A stretch of 64,000 nt of DNA from Paraconiothyrium sp. Pb-2020 (GCA_022419385.1 JAJUBI010000007.1:3195768-3259767), one strand, 5' to 3'; positions 35,788 to 47,949 are shown, counted from the stretch's first letter. The notes: generated by a model not told the origin, from the letters alone. Numbers and translations are program-made.

Positions 35788-37853
35788 TCAAAGCTCATCT
35801 TTATCCTCTTCCTCTATTGTGCCATATGTTCGACGCTGGTGCGTACTACTAGTAGAGATGTGATCCTTGGTAGGGCTCAATTCTGCTGAAGGAGGTCTCG
35901 ACGATGAAGCAACGGCTAAAGCTGGTGCAACGTGCACGATGTGGGCCGGCGGTGTTGAAAACGAAGGGTTCGGGGGCCTCACTGAGGATTCGTTGGGTGA
36001 AGAAGCGTGGCCAAGGCCTTGGACGAAGATATCTGAGCATCCACCGTTGGATTCTTGGGGAACGCTAGGTATCCCTTCAGCTTCTGCTGATTGTTGGCGT
36101 TCGGATTGAGTAAGAATCCACCAATCTATCAATGGCAACGGGATGTCAGAGTCTTTGAACGGCACGCCCGAGGGACTCGTGGTTGAGGCTGCGCTTGGTA
36201 CAATTTTCCTCGTTTTCAGGCCATGCATGCCATTATCCTCATTGAATTCGTCGAATTTGCGTTTTCGACCTGCAATTTTCTGTAAGGGTTTGCGATGTTT
36301 CAAGTCTAATTGACCTTGCCCACCATCTGGTATGATTGCACGCGAGCTCCAGGGCTTGACTGAGGGGGCTTGGACCTGATCATCTGCTCTAATGAACGAC
36401 CCAAACGCAGGGATCGCAAAACAAGTGGGTGGCGTCGGTCCATACGACGCAGGAGGAGGAAACTTTCGCTTTAATCTCCGTCGAGATTCCGCGCGTGGTG
36501 GGATCACTATGGACACGGTGTTCTTGGCTTCACCGCTAGCATCTCCTGGAGGTGGTTTGACGGCGGGCTTGCCGCGCTGAATCCCTGGACGAGGTGCCGC
36601 ACCTTCGGGCACCGTTGTTGACACCACATTCTTGGCCGAGCTTGTCTTCTCGCCTATCTCGAGCATATTGCGTTGAGCTTTTGTCCTGAGTTCTTCATAC
36701 TCGGTGATGTGCCGCCGAGCCTCGCTCAACGGCATGTCGCAAGATAGACTGTGCCCTGGATGGAGGGTATCTCCCGATTGACTAAAGGCTTGTGACACCG
36801 TCCTTTCATCGTCTTTCTTAGGAGGAGTATCCATCCACGCGTCCACCAGGTGGCGATTATGCTCGAACGAGTCGATTATATCTTTGTTCATCCTCTGTAT
36901 AATGTCTTCGTGATTCTCCGCCTCAATCGCTGGCAGATCGGTGACTTCGAGGCCTAGCTGTCGGCATACTTCGAACGCTTTCGTATAGGAAGATTTATGT
37001 TCTTCCATATCCCGACATAATTCCGTCGCCTTATTCCTGTGGTCGTTCCTCGTAAACAGATCTCTCTTCTCGTCGAGATCGTACTGGTCCGTACAGTTGA
37101 AGCCTTTCAGATGAATCCAGTCTAGGAACATTTGCTCGCGATGCTGCAGGTAGTCTTCGTAACGCTTACGGGCCTCTTCAACGCTTTTGTGCCGTTGCGA
37201 GAGAAGATGGTAAGCTCGTTGCTCAACGTCTCCGATTGTTGCAGGTTTCTAAAGCAAGAGCAAAGATTAGTAAGGCTCTCATTTTGAAACAAGTACAGGG
37301 CGCTTACATCGCGCGACATATGTTGGTCCGTTTCAATGTCGAAGATCCCGACCCTCTCCCATAACTCTTGTATTACGACACCAAGCCTGTACATTTCGTT
37401 CGTCAACCTGTTGTCTAAATCAAGTTGGTCTTTGTCCATCCTCTCACGGATCCGCCTGCCAGACTCGAGTATCCCGGTGAGAGTGAATTTTCTCTCGTTG
37501 AGATCACATAACCGTGACGTGACAGCTTTGTCCATTTCCCTGTCTCCACGCTCCAGGGTTCTCTTCAGGTGCTCAATCTCGAAATCAATAGTCGCAAGCT
37601 CCGCTTGACGGGAACGTGTAAGTTGCCGGTGTTCTCTTGACTTTTCACGGCCAGCCTTACGCTCCTTGCCAAACTCTTGAGACACAGTTGCGGCCCTGTC
37701 CAGAGCTTTGAACATGCTTTGGGACATGAGCAGCGCGGGGACTTTGGCTTCTCCGTCGTTCACGACGATGAATCTAGCAGGCCCACGGCTGAAGGGATCG
37801 AAGGTACGTCGTCCCTTGGCAGACCAAGATTCACAAACGGGCGAAAAATCCAT
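35788..37853 (-). CDS. coiled-coil protein, unknown
   Basis: Exons 37308-37853 and 35788-37248 (59-nt intron) encode 668 residues. Residues from about 60 to 330 are strongly charged helical sequence with heptad-like spacing (EFGKERKAGREKSREHRQL, IDFEIEHLKRTLERGDREMD, KSVEEARKRYEDYLQHREQ, the last just after the splice), predicting a long coiled coil. The C-terminal half is Pro/Ser-rich and basic, with patches such as RKRKFDEFNEDN that could act as nuclear signals. No catalytic domain or named family. An upstream in-frame reading lacks an ATG, so 37853 is used. Joining across the intron keeps heptad character, which supports the splice. Confidence 0.78.
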
Positions 37854-38329
37854 GCTGGTTCGTACGGATATAGTAGATAACGAATTCAGGGAGAGCTGAA
37901 GTTGAGGGATTGAATTCAGCGACGTGTGTAGAGGCAGAGTATTCTCGTGGCCAAGTGGTTGATGAAACAGCGGCCCTTGGAAATAGACGCTATATAGACA
38001 AGGGACCGACAAAAAATTTACTATTGTGCGCAGTGCCGCGCAGTGACCCCAAAGGCTGCGCTAACTTGGAAGGCCCGTGAGCACGTGTTGAGTGGTGCAG
38101 GTGAGAGAGCTCCTAAGAAGGCAGGCACGTTAGTTTCATTGGCGTAGCACAGCCCTACACACAACGGCACGCCTTCAACCTCGAATCCTCAACCTTTTTA
38201 CAGTCCTGTGATGGTGCTGCCAGGTGCACATTTTGACGCCTTGCAATTTACTCAGTACTGCCTACTGTCTGCTGGCGATAGAGCTATTAGACAAGACTTT
38301 CAAGGAGCTTTTCTGGGTACCGACCTACC
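37854..38329. promoter_or_regulatory. divergent promoter between coiled-coil gene and DUF6590-like gene
   Basis: 476 bp between divergent ATGs. A TATATA-type element near 37990 lies about 140 bp upstream of the coiled-coil gene start. No other signal recognised. Confidence 0.4.
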
Positions 38330-40350
38330 ATGAGCGATGAAAGTAAGTCGTAATCAATTATATGATGTGGTGGAATGTGACGAACGGATACAGAAAGCGC
38401 CGAGAGGTGGTTCTTCGACGAAGAAGGCGACGGATGGAAGCCATCAACTGGAATCTGCCAAAACACGACTCAACTTTGGAAGCCGCGCCCTGCTCTAACG
38501 CCCTAAGTCACCCTGACGGCGTCGAAGAAGAGCACCCGCGTTCGAAAGCAGGACGTGAGAAGGATCATTTCAAAGGCTATCGAAGTCCGAAAAGGGAGCA
38601 AACTGTGTTCACAGATCCCACCAAGCGAGGTGGCCCTACTACTTACTCCACGATCAAGATTGGGACTGTGGGGGATCTTGATGGCATAAGCAAGTTCGAG
38701 AAGCTGCACGCAGGGTCAGGGACTATCAAAGAACCCTCAGCCACACTGACGAAAGACTCAAGAAGGTAAACTTGACCTCTCCCCATGCTCAGGCTACGTT
38801 TCTCGAGACAATACTAATCATCAAAATAGAGGTGGCCCTTCTGGGCAAAATTCAATTCATCGATACATGCCGGATAGTGCCAAAAACCCTGCACATACCG
38901 AGAACCTGGGTGGAGACCCTTTGAAGACTCAAAGGGAGGTCGCACGCCCCAACGAACATGTCAACATACCAGAGTGCACTGCTAGCACTCGTGAGAAGAA
39001 GCGCAGACGTTCAGAGACCGAAGAGCATAACGAGACGGATCCGTTCAATGAGGCATGTATACGCAACATTAGCTTTCTCGAACAGCAACTGCAATCTTAT
39101 AGAGCCCAGCTAGAAGGCTCCTCTGCCCGCACCGGCACCGCCGACGAGCTAAATGCTAGATTGCGAGTGTCAAAAGCAGTATCCAACATGTCTGACACCA
39201 AGTTGCGTTTGGCAGAGAAGGTAGCCTTCATGCCCAAAGAGGATGATAAAATGTATCTCAGGGTGGTAGAGGGATATGAACAACATCGAGAACGGGCGGA
39301 AGCGGGAAGGAACAGCCTGATAAGAGGTCCTTTGAAGAGATATAATCACTTCAAGCGAGGGGCAGTATTATGGCTTCCTATATGTCAGCGGGCATTCAAT
39401 CCTCTAGCTGAACCGGACATCCGACGCATCCCGAGCCACAACGGGCTCATCGACGATACAGTACGCTTGGTAGTAACTATTGCCGTCGACCGATATAATT
39501 TATGGGTATGTCCCGTTACGACTCGGAGTGGAAGGGGGCCCCCAGGCTTCACAATAAAGCTACCTGGGGGTGGCTCCAAGGTCACCATGTTGAAGACGAT
39601 CTGAATCCTGGCCTCTCTGTTTTCAAGGTCAGTAGCGAAGAGGGCAGCATACTTGCCAGAAGCCAGATCAGCTCGTCATCTATATTCCGACCCGAATTCC
39701 CGATCGAGATTAGACCTCCGAAAGACTATCGATATGTTGGTCGCTTGGACACAGAATCTATCAAGAAACTGTGGCTACCTTCTGGATATGACGAAAACGG
39801 CAACATCTTGGAAACCGAGGAGATCCCTGTCGACAATTGCGCAGAGAGCATAAGTCATGTATCCAATGCCCGTGAGCAATGGTATCGACCACAGGCCTTC
39901 GAACAGGAGGAGACTCGGCCTAGGAAGAAACAGAAGACAGGCTACGAACGTGGGTCTGGCGCAATGTCGCACACGACCGGCCCCTATACGGGAAGGCCTG
40001 CAGCTTCCACCATCGATGGAACCCCGCTCAATACCCTCCCGCCAAGAGCGGTCCCTCAACCACACAGCCCAAGAGCCTACGACAGGTTGGAGCCGCGAGA
40101 CGATGACGAACTACAGGCCCGAACACGCGTGCAAGACTCGCCCCGGGCGACCTCCGAGGGTGAAAGATCTACATTTCTGATGCCTGACCCAAAGCTAGAC
40201 CAGTCCACCAGGCTGGGGATTGTCCAAAGCGACGCCCCCCGAGAGACCCCTCGCCGTCGTGACAGCGTTCGAGATGGCGACCGCCGGCCTGACTGGGATG
40301 ATCCAAACTACGATGGTGGTAGCAGAGGCGGTCTCGATTACGGAGACTAA
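38330..40350 (+). CDS. DUF6590-like protein with two apparent frame breaks
   Basis: Best model: exons 38330-38342, 38394-38765 and 38830-40350, with introns of 51 nt (GTAAGT...ACAG) and 64 nt (GTAAAC...ATAG). Two frame changes occur inside exons, near the CCC at 38488-38490 and in the adjoining G and C runs at 39534-39543. Allowing one missing base at each makes the length divisible by three (about 635 residues). A charged, nuclear-looking first half (EKKRRRSETEE) precedes a region resembling DUF6590 (FKRGAVLWLPIC, VRLVVTIAVDRYNLWVCPVT, then YRYVGRLDTESIKKL), followed by a disordered tail. Alternative: an intron at 39506-39627 (GTATGT...TTCAAG) instead of the second break. Decay of the gene is also possible. 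Function unknown. Confidence 0.55.
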
Positions 40351-40800
40351 ACAGATACTGCACCCCGCGCAAGTAACGTAAGTTTCGTCAGGACGATGAC
40401 AGTTGGAACTAACGTTTTGCATTGTGCGTTGACGCGAAGGATCGAATCGCTCGTTGTTGGAACGCGTTCCGCACGCTTTTGGCATCCTTGCACGACGAGT
40501 GTGTCATTGTTTGCATATGGAACAATGAATCAGGGGAATCTCTTGAATGATGAAAGGGGCGTAAGATCGCGCACAGCTGTGAATAATGCTTGCTCGTCTC
40601 GTATCGAGGAGTCGTCGGTTGTACTTTGCAAGATACCTGAGGTACAAGATGAGGTTGTTCTCAGATGATACATGCGGCATTTAATTCATACAGAATACCG
40701 TGGGCAGTATGCCCTTACTCGACAGTGTGTGAGGAATATGCCATTACCCAGTAGAGAATAATACACCTTAGACCATAAATCTCCCGCTGAAATCTAGTGA
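40351..40800. other. 3' intergenic between convergent genes
   Basis: 450 bp between the DUF6590-like gene (+) and the P450 gene (-). No feature supported. Confidence 0.5.
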
Positions 40801-42509
40801 CTAAGCCCCAACCTCCTTCATCTTTATCCTAAGACCTCCCTTAGGCCCGCTGGTAATCCCACCCGCAATCTCCAACGGCTTATCCGGCTCCTCCAACTCC
40901 ATCTCAAACCGGCCGACTAGCGCCGCCAACAGACATGCAAATTCCGCCTTCGCAAAGTCCTTTCCAATACAGCTCCTCGGCCCGTGCAAGAAGGTCGTGA
41001 CCGCGTAGTTTGACTCGGCGCCGCCATTGTTCGCCCTGCCTTGCCCCATCCAGCGGTCGGGATTGAATTCTTTGGCGTCGGATCCCCAAAGCGCGTTGGA
41101 GGTGTTGATTGCCCAGGGGCAGATGACGATGGTCGTGCCGGCGGGAATGAAGTGGCCTTGTATGGTGGTGTCGTGCTCGGCCTCTCGAAGGGTGAGCGCG
41201 ACGGGTGGAAGACGCGGGACGTCTCGTTGAGGACTGCGTTGAGGTACGGTAGGTGGTCGATCTCGGTGGAGGAGATCGGTGCGGAGGGGTCGCTGATGGC
41301 AGTGATATTTGCGCGGACTTCCTCACGCAAGCGCTTCTGTTCGGCGGGATGTTTGCAGAGGAGATATACGGCCCAGGTTAGTGAAGTTGCGGTGGTTTCG
41401 TGCCCGGCGGCAAGGAATGTCATCAATTGGTTGACCATGTCGTCGTCTGTGAAGCCGCCGGATTCAATGGCAACGCTGAGGATATCGACGTCCGTGCGCT
41501 CTCCCTTTTCAAGTTTCGCGCGCTTCGAACGGACAAGGTCAGCTGAAACGCGCTTGATTGTGCGGATGGCTTCCTTGAACTCTTCGTTGCGCTTCACGGG
41601 AAGAGCTCGGAGAAGCCACTCGGGAAGAAACATCGAGGCGACCTGCATCACCTTGGCGGCGGTACTAGGCTTGAAGATAGTGCGGTAAGTGACATTGAGC
41701 TCGTTGGTCGGATCTGCGATCGCATTGAAGTCTTGACCCATTCCAGCCAAGCCAATAATATCGAGTGTCGCCCGAGAAGCCCAGTCACGGATTTCCACGA
41801 CTGAGGTCGACTTGGTCTTCATCTCCTGGGAAATAGCATCGGCCATCTCGACGGACTTATCCCAGAATGTGGGATAGAGATCCTTGATGTGTCGAAACGC
41901 AAAAGCGGGCATGAGAGCCCTTCTTTGACGCTGATTTTCTGTTAACATTTTCTCTGCTCGTGGCACGGTACATCCTCACCTTGTGCTCGTCGCCCTCAGC
42001 AACAAGGACACCTATCCCCAGAAGCCTTCCAATGCCCTTCCTCACACGTTCGGGTTTGACGAATTCATAGCTTCTTTGGACGAGCACTTCCGCCAACGCC
42101 TTAGGAGTCGTAATCAGAATACGCGGCTCGTTGAACAGCCATCGATAGTATAAAACGCCATCATTTTGCACGGTGTCGATCCAGTCCCTTTGTGGCTCAC
42201 CGCTTGGTTCCTTGAAGATCCGTTTCCAATTTCCTGCAAGTAAGTTCGCACCCTGGCTGTATGAGCTTGACGAACTGCTGTAGAAGTACGATTGATACAT
42301 ACAGGCGCTTGTGGCAAATGACGCAACGGACTGAGGAGCAAGGGATACACGAAGGTTCCCCAGCAGAACTGCGCAAAGATCGCTACCATCGACAAAACTA
42401 CCACGTTCCATATCGCACTCGTGCTCAACGCCGCCCATGGTGCATATCGTTGCGTGAAAAATGTGACAGCTGCGGAGGCAACAGCCAGGGCCCGCTTCGG
42501 TATCGCCAT
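40801..42509 (-). CDS. cytochrome P450 monooxygenase with a one-base frame break
   Basis: Exons 42303-42509, 41980-42252 and 40801-41930; the introns are 50 and 49 nt. An N-terminal membrane anchor (IWNVVVLSMVAIFAQFCWG) is followed by a proline-rich hinge (LRHLPQAP). P450 landmarks: I-helix AAGHETT (about residues 335-340), ExxR as ETSR (about 396-399), the FNPDRW segment, and the heme loop FLHGPRSCIGKDFA. Immediately after ETSRVF, near 41205-41210, the frame changes. One missing C in the codons expected to read FPP would explain it, and the downstream frame is intact to the stop. With that allowed, the product is about 536 residues, typical for a microsomal fungal P450. No biosynthetic cluster surrounds it, so the substrate is unknown. 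Either a recent pseudogene or a sequence error. Confidence 0.85.
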
Positions 42510-44536
42510 CCCTTATTCACGGCTGCAAAGATATTATGAGCAAGATGCGGAAGTGAAAGATTGCTTGGCCAACAGGGAAAGATTGAATACAAGCAACACG
42601 GACGAGGTGCGCTTGATATAAGGTTGTAGTGCCATACGTAGGTCGTTTCAAGGCGTTGGCGTCCGCGGATACGATGCGCATCATCGATTTAGGGTTAGCG
42701 CGGATCGGCCGGCGGTGGAAAGAATTGCGCCGATCTACCGGACGAAGATCGCCCCAGTAAGCGAGTCGCGAATCAAAAACAGGCACTGGGGGCGAATCGC
42801 AAAGCTGACCCGTTTTGGAACGCAAACTCGTGGATGCCGTCGTAAGCGCATGAGGTTTGTCTGTTGAGAGGCAGCGTCGTGAGCTATCATGAGATACAGG
42901 AGTACGATGGGTCCAATCATCGAAGTCCCCTAGATGGGATTCGATACCGGGAAGCAGATGTAATCAAATTCTTTTCGTAGGCTCCGAGCACGAAATGACA
43001 TTACGCGGAGCCACTGACCCACCTCGAGAATCTCAGAAAAACTGACTTAGATGCATAGCCACCATAAAAGGAGGGGCGGGAATAGAAGTCTGGAGGTCGT
43101 GTATTACAGCCTCGAATTGAGCTATAGGTCACAAGGACACAAGCATGGGAGATGTAGCGATTGGTGTCTCAAGCAATGACCCTAGCGAGTACTACATATG
43201 GTAGTTGCTGCCTGCTCCGTACTTTCCGTCCATATCATCGAAGGATCTAACAGGCTACCCTATCAGGAGGTCCTGATCAATGCCAAATACAGTTCGTTGA
43301 CCATTTCTTGCAGAACATGTATTTTCGGAAAGAACCTTGGACTCGTACACGGTTATAGGTCTATCGTGGTATACCTCTTTACTGGTCATATGTCACTTGG
43401 TTTGTGGAAGAGTCACCTTTCTTAGTATGCTCCTCATATCTGTTCGCGATAGTCTCACGCTCATCAATCTTTATGTGGCTTCAGTACCTCCGTGCAGAGC
43501 CATCTTTATATAAAAACTGTCGCCCCTGCCCGACTATCATGACTAAGGAAGGATGAACTCTGTGGAATTGAGCAGTAGATATTCATCGCGTGCCAATTAG
43601 GTCTAGCGAGTGACCTTCTTGGGATGCCTTGAGCCACTGCATTGTATTTCCTTTTGTGACAGGTGTTGTATTATTTATTGATTTCGAGTGTTAGTTGAAC
43701 GATGTTACGGCATGCAGATAATACACTCTGATAATTGTTATTGATGATTAAAACCCGCAGAAGCTGAATGATACACATCTTTGTAAATAGATATGAGCGT
43801 TTCACAGGGCCCCATCTACCTTTTTCTTGGGGAATTGCATTGAGAATGATGGATACATTACGCAATCCCTCCTAGCATACTATTGAATTATGCGGTGATT
43901 GAATTGATCACCTTAATCCTCTGATTGAGGTTCTTGGGTGAACCTTGTCGTTGAGTACTTTGGGACATGGAACTGATATATATGCTTAGATCTGGCCGTA
44001 GTTCGTATGCCACTATGACTTGCGGAGTCGAAGCATACCAAACCAAAGCATGGAATGACGTATATCATTGTGACCGTAATGTTACTGTGTTGGGCTGTTT
44101 GGAGGTGAATGTTCTATGCTTGGCTATCGAAATCTCCACAGGTCAGTCGTCTGGATATTGATCAAGCAGTATGAATGTGGAAGGTGTGCTACGACACGTG
44201 CGTTGTGTTGACGTGGTGAATCTAGGAAATGTTTGTGGAAGGCGCATGTCCACTGCTTTTGTTGCTGGATTGCTTCCATCCCAAGCACTATGAGACAATC
44301 GCACACCGCAAGCAGTAGTAATATAAGTAGAGACCCCCAGCACATGGAGAATCAACCATGCAATCTTTCCCCGTATTGATTCGATCCTAAACTCCTCTCC
44401 TCGCTCTACAGTATTGGAACCTGTCACTCCTTTGAGACGTTACCATTACAGTGTGCGCGATTGCAAACTTACTCTTCCGTCAAGTCACAATTCTCAAAAT
44501 CTGAACCCTCACCAGGATCAAAGAAGACCCACCACA
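42510..44536. other. intergenic, 2 kb
   Basis: The longest gene-free stretch apart from that upstream of STE20. Open frames are below 95 codons, unlike coding sequence, and show no domain. No transposon ends or long repeats were seen. Confidence 0.5.
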
Positions 44537-44830
44537 ATGACAACATTCCTTGATGCGTTCGAGCAAGATTTCGAGACCATCAAGAGAATTTGGTTCGACC
44601 ACAGGGCGCAAGGTGGCGGCGCGGAGATACCGTACGATGGGAAAAACCTGACCACAGTCAACGCGGTCCGACATGCTGCTACGAAGCGGCTAACTGAGGC
44701 CGATGCAGAGAGAACCTTCCTCCAGCAGCGTCTCAATCAAGAGGAGGCAAATCACAAGATTACGTTAGAGAAGCTGGAGAACCTCGCCCTGACGTTGGAA
44801 AAGCTTACCAAGAAGGCCGACGGAGACTGA
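44537..44830 (+). CDS. small coiled-coil protein, unknown
   Basis: Single exon of 97 residues starting at the ATG in an ACAATGACA context; the in-frame upstream extension lacks an ATG. The sequence is hydrophilic. The C-terminal half (ADAERTFLQQRLNQEEANHK followed by LEKLENLALTLEKLTKK) predicts a coiled coil with regular leucines. The N-terminal part has FLDAFEQDFETIKRIW, an amphipathic helix. No signal peptide or known family. Support is mainly coding-like composition and heptads; no intron confirms it. Confidence 0.5.
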   Translation: MTTFLDAFEQDFETIKRIWFDHRAQGGGAEIPYDGKNLTTVNAVRHAATKRLTEADAERTFLQQRLNQEEANHKITLEKLENLALTLEKLTKKADGD

Positions 44831-45236
44831 GCTCGCGCCATCAGTTCGACGGTTACTCTGACATGTTAGCTCATTTGTAGCCAGTGGGGGAGAGACGGTC
44901 ATGGAAGAGGGCATATGGCAGTGGTGGAGAAGACCCAGCGGTGAAGGGGCACGGATGATCTTGCGATGTAACCCCAGCAAAGGGGAGGAAGTATTTTCAA
45001 GGAACACTATGGATTAGCAGCTTGGTCAATGATGAGAAGGCTCTTGGTCGTGTTGAACGTACATAGTCGACACGCTATAAGGATGTAGAACAAATTCTGG
45101 GCACACTAAATGCTCATAGAGATAAATCCAGACAAAGGCCCCCAAGACACCTCAGTTTCTCTCCACCACTAAACATCACAACCCCCTTCCCCTTCCCCTA
45201 TCCCCTCCCGCCGTCCAAACCTACCTCACACCACCT
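44831..45236. other. 3' intergenic between convergent small genes
   Basis: About 400 bp, with C-rich tracts near 45181-45215. No gene. Confidence 0.45.
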
Positions 45237-45659
45237 CTAATCAATAGCAACAGCATCCTTCCCAATCCACTCCGGCAGACCCCAGTTCAACTGACAAGTA
45301 ACAAACTTCACATCCGCGCCGCCAAACTCCGTCGAACCCTGACCCATGTTAGCCCAACCTGTCCCTACAATTCTCTCCCCAAGTTCTCCTGCACTTACCC
45401 CGAGCGGATCAGAAAGCACCCACTTGCTCTCGGGGAGCGAGTTGCTGCTCACATAGCACGCCGCTACCTCGGACAAGTCGGTAGTGACTGCGACAGTCGC
45501 GATGTCGGTGTACACGTTGGCGGACGAGACGTCGAACCATTTGGAAACTTCGCCGAGCTGGAAGGTGAGGGCTTCGCCGGTGGTTTTGGTGAACGTTAGG
45601 TTTGTGGTGGCGAGGGCGGATGCTACGAGAGCGGCTGCGGGGAGGAGGGTGAGGCGCAT
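45237..45659 (-). CDS. small secreted protein, unknown
   Basis: Exons 45399-45659 and 45237-45338 encode 120 residues. The 60-nt intron has a perfect GTAAGT donor, a GCTAAC branch and a GTCAG acceptor. Because it is a multiple of three with no stop, the unspliced frame is also open and would give 140 residues. The N-terminus MRLTLLPAAALVASALA is a signal peptide. The mature chain has only two cysteines (AACYV and FVTCQL), which could form one disulfide, and is beta-rich. No catalytic motif. An upstream in-frame ATG adds 34 unlikely residues and would bury the signal peptide. Probably an extracellular protein; role unknown. Confidence 0.7.
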   Translation of the reverse strand: MRLTLLPAAALVASALATTNLTFTKTTGEALTFQLGEVSKWFDVSSANVYTDIATVAVTTDLSEVAACYVSSNSLPESKWVLSDPLGVSAGELGERIVGTGWANMGQGSTEFGGADVKFVTCQLNWGLPEWIGKDAVAID

Positions 45660-46434
45660 GTTGAATATTATATTTCGTAAGGTTGGTGGTGAACTGCGGG
45701 TTATAACGACAAGAGTGACAAGTGATGGTTGGTGTGAGTGTTTGGAAGTATGGCAGCTCAAGGTCTTATAGAGACAAAGTTGTAGTATGATCGAGCTGTA
45801 GAACTATAATTGGGTTCACCCGATGCGATCGTATAGCCGAAGCACAGTGGCTGGACTCGGGTCCATCCCTTCGTTCATAAACGAGCAGCGTTCATCGCGA
45901 GGCCGCAGTAGAATACCAAGCTTTTTCCACTCCCAATATAGTAGTAGGGATCTACATAATCAGCTTGGCGCTCCCGAACGGGTACCTGTATGGAAAAAAC
46001 ATGTGCTGACAAGCATCTCCGTGTTCCGTTTCAGCCGCAATTGCTTATCCTCGAAATGGCACATCGGTATATTATGCAATGCGAATCACGACTTGATTTT
46101 CGCGAAAGAAGTATTGAGCTGAGAACATCCTTTCCGAGTGTCCAGTGTTGTTTAATGGACGCAGAGATTGGGGGCGAACATTGGATGCAGCGATTGGGAT
46201 AGCGCAGGCACTTTGGTGGTACTTGCAGGAAGACTTCCGACACATTGCGACTTCCCTATGCGTTCAGTACCAAGAACCAAGCACGTGCAGAAATCAAGCA
46301 GGTATATCTGATACTGATATATCATTAGAAGGTTCCAGTTTCACCACAACTCTAAGCATCATCCGACCATGATGAATCCTCAGCGTGCGCCTCGTCGTCC
46401 TCATCTGAATCAACGTCCTCGTCGTCCTAATCTG
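45660..46434. other. intergenic
   Basis: Promoter of the small secreted gene (a TATA-like TATAAG on the minus strand near 45765-45770, about 105 bp upstream) and the 3' end of the next gene. No gene supported. Confidence 0.45.
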
Positions 46435-47949
46435 CTACAAAAGCCCTCGTCTTCCATCTAACTTATGATTCTCGCAGTAATCATCTGAATCAACGTCACT
46501 ATCCTCGAAGCCAGCAGGCACCGGACTGTCGGAAAGGTTCTCGCTATGCGAATCCTCTAGGTACCTCTGATTGTACCTCGCACTCTTCTTGAACGCATTC
46601 TGCACATATTCTGAGGCTTTCCAAGCTTCAAGCTCTTCGTCGTCAACTACCCAGTCGCTAGGGTCTTCAGAATTCGATGACTGGAGTTGATTCATTTCTG
46701 AGCGGTCGCTCGCTCCGTTCCCAGGGTAGTGATATTTCTTCAGCGGGAAGCGCATGACGAATCCGGCATTCTTAAGGTTGTGAAGGTGGGGGAGAAGAAG
46801 TTGGTAGAACCGTCCGACGGTGGGGCGCTGGTCCATTGTGCCGATGCAGAGATGGAGATCGAGATGGAATCCTTGCCGATGCTTTAAGATGTGGAGCTGC
46901 TCGAGCTGCTCGAGCTTCTCGCGAATTTCTCGTTTTGACCCACAATGCTCGCCGTATTCGTCGGTGAAGATGACCAGTGAGAGCTTACGGACGTGATCTT
47001 TCGGGATGCAACCTACGCGGAAGATGTCGAACAGCAGGAAATTGGAGATATCGTCGCAGTCCCAGATGTGGAATGTGGCTGTCTGATACAGAAATGAAAC
47101 TAGCTCGAAAAGGAAGTCCGTATGTAGGTATTTTTTTGAGAAAAGGCGGGGAATGGGCGTCTCGATTCGATCGTTGTACGGGAATTTTACCACTCTGTAG
47201 GCCTCCTTATTGTCGGTTGGACGGACCGAAATTCGTCGCTTTCGGTCGCACAAGTACCCGTAAATTATATCACGAATCTCTCGAGGGAGACGATGGACGA
47301 CTTCCTCGCTCAGGCCTCGACAAATGGCTTGAGAATGAGACACTGTTGCAGTAATGAATTTGCTGGAATTCTGAGGTCAGTATGTGCATGTTTTGTAGCG
47401 AGGTGGCGGAACTTGACACTGAACGTCGCGAATAAAGACAGAAGCAAACACACCTTCTTTTCGTCGTGGTATCATCGCAGATAGCTTTGTCCTGCTCCTG
47501 CAACTTGTCAAGCTCCTTCTCTGTCGCCTCATCCTGATGGACATTGCGATAGGCCCACTGCATTTCAATAATACTATCGGCAGAATCGCCAAGTCTAGGA
47601 ATAATGAGTCTCTCTCATGGTCTCCCTTTCGGGCATCTTACTTGATCTGAGCGTCCTGCAGATCGGTCGCAGCTCTGTTCACTTGTTAGAAAGTAGCAAC
47701 CACTGCCCCTAGCAAAACATACCTAACCAACTCCTCCGGGAAGTCCTGAATACCGGGAGCATGCTTGAGAATAGCGCTCGGCCAAGCTGTAGATGCAAAT
47801 ATATTTGTGTCGCATTGCACATTGTTGCGTTCGTACGGAACGAGCGGCCTCCTGGGTATCCTCCAAGGCTCAACACCGCTCGTAGTCGGGATCGATTTTG
47901 TGGCGGCGGCGGTGCCCAGAAATGTGGGTCGGGGTGGGTCAGATTGCAT
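46435..47949 (-). CDS. F-box-like domain protein with multi-exon N-terminus
   Basis: Four exons, 47723-47949, 47642-47674, 47454-47594 and 46435-47362, encode 442 residues; the introns are 48, 47 and 91 nt. The second exon is only 33 nt. The F-box-like motif (LPREIRDIIYGYL, about 158-171) is in the last exon. That exon has no ATG upstream of the motif (its open frame begins with GTG), so the upstream exons, which join in the right phase, are needed. The N-terminal part is hydrophilic (residues 1-133), ending in EKELDKLQEQDKA. After the F-box-like motif come a long helical region and an acidic tail (GFEDSDVDSDDYCE). Comparable to the gene at 2339-3647 in class only. A possible alternative is two adjacent genes. 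Confidence 0.7.
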
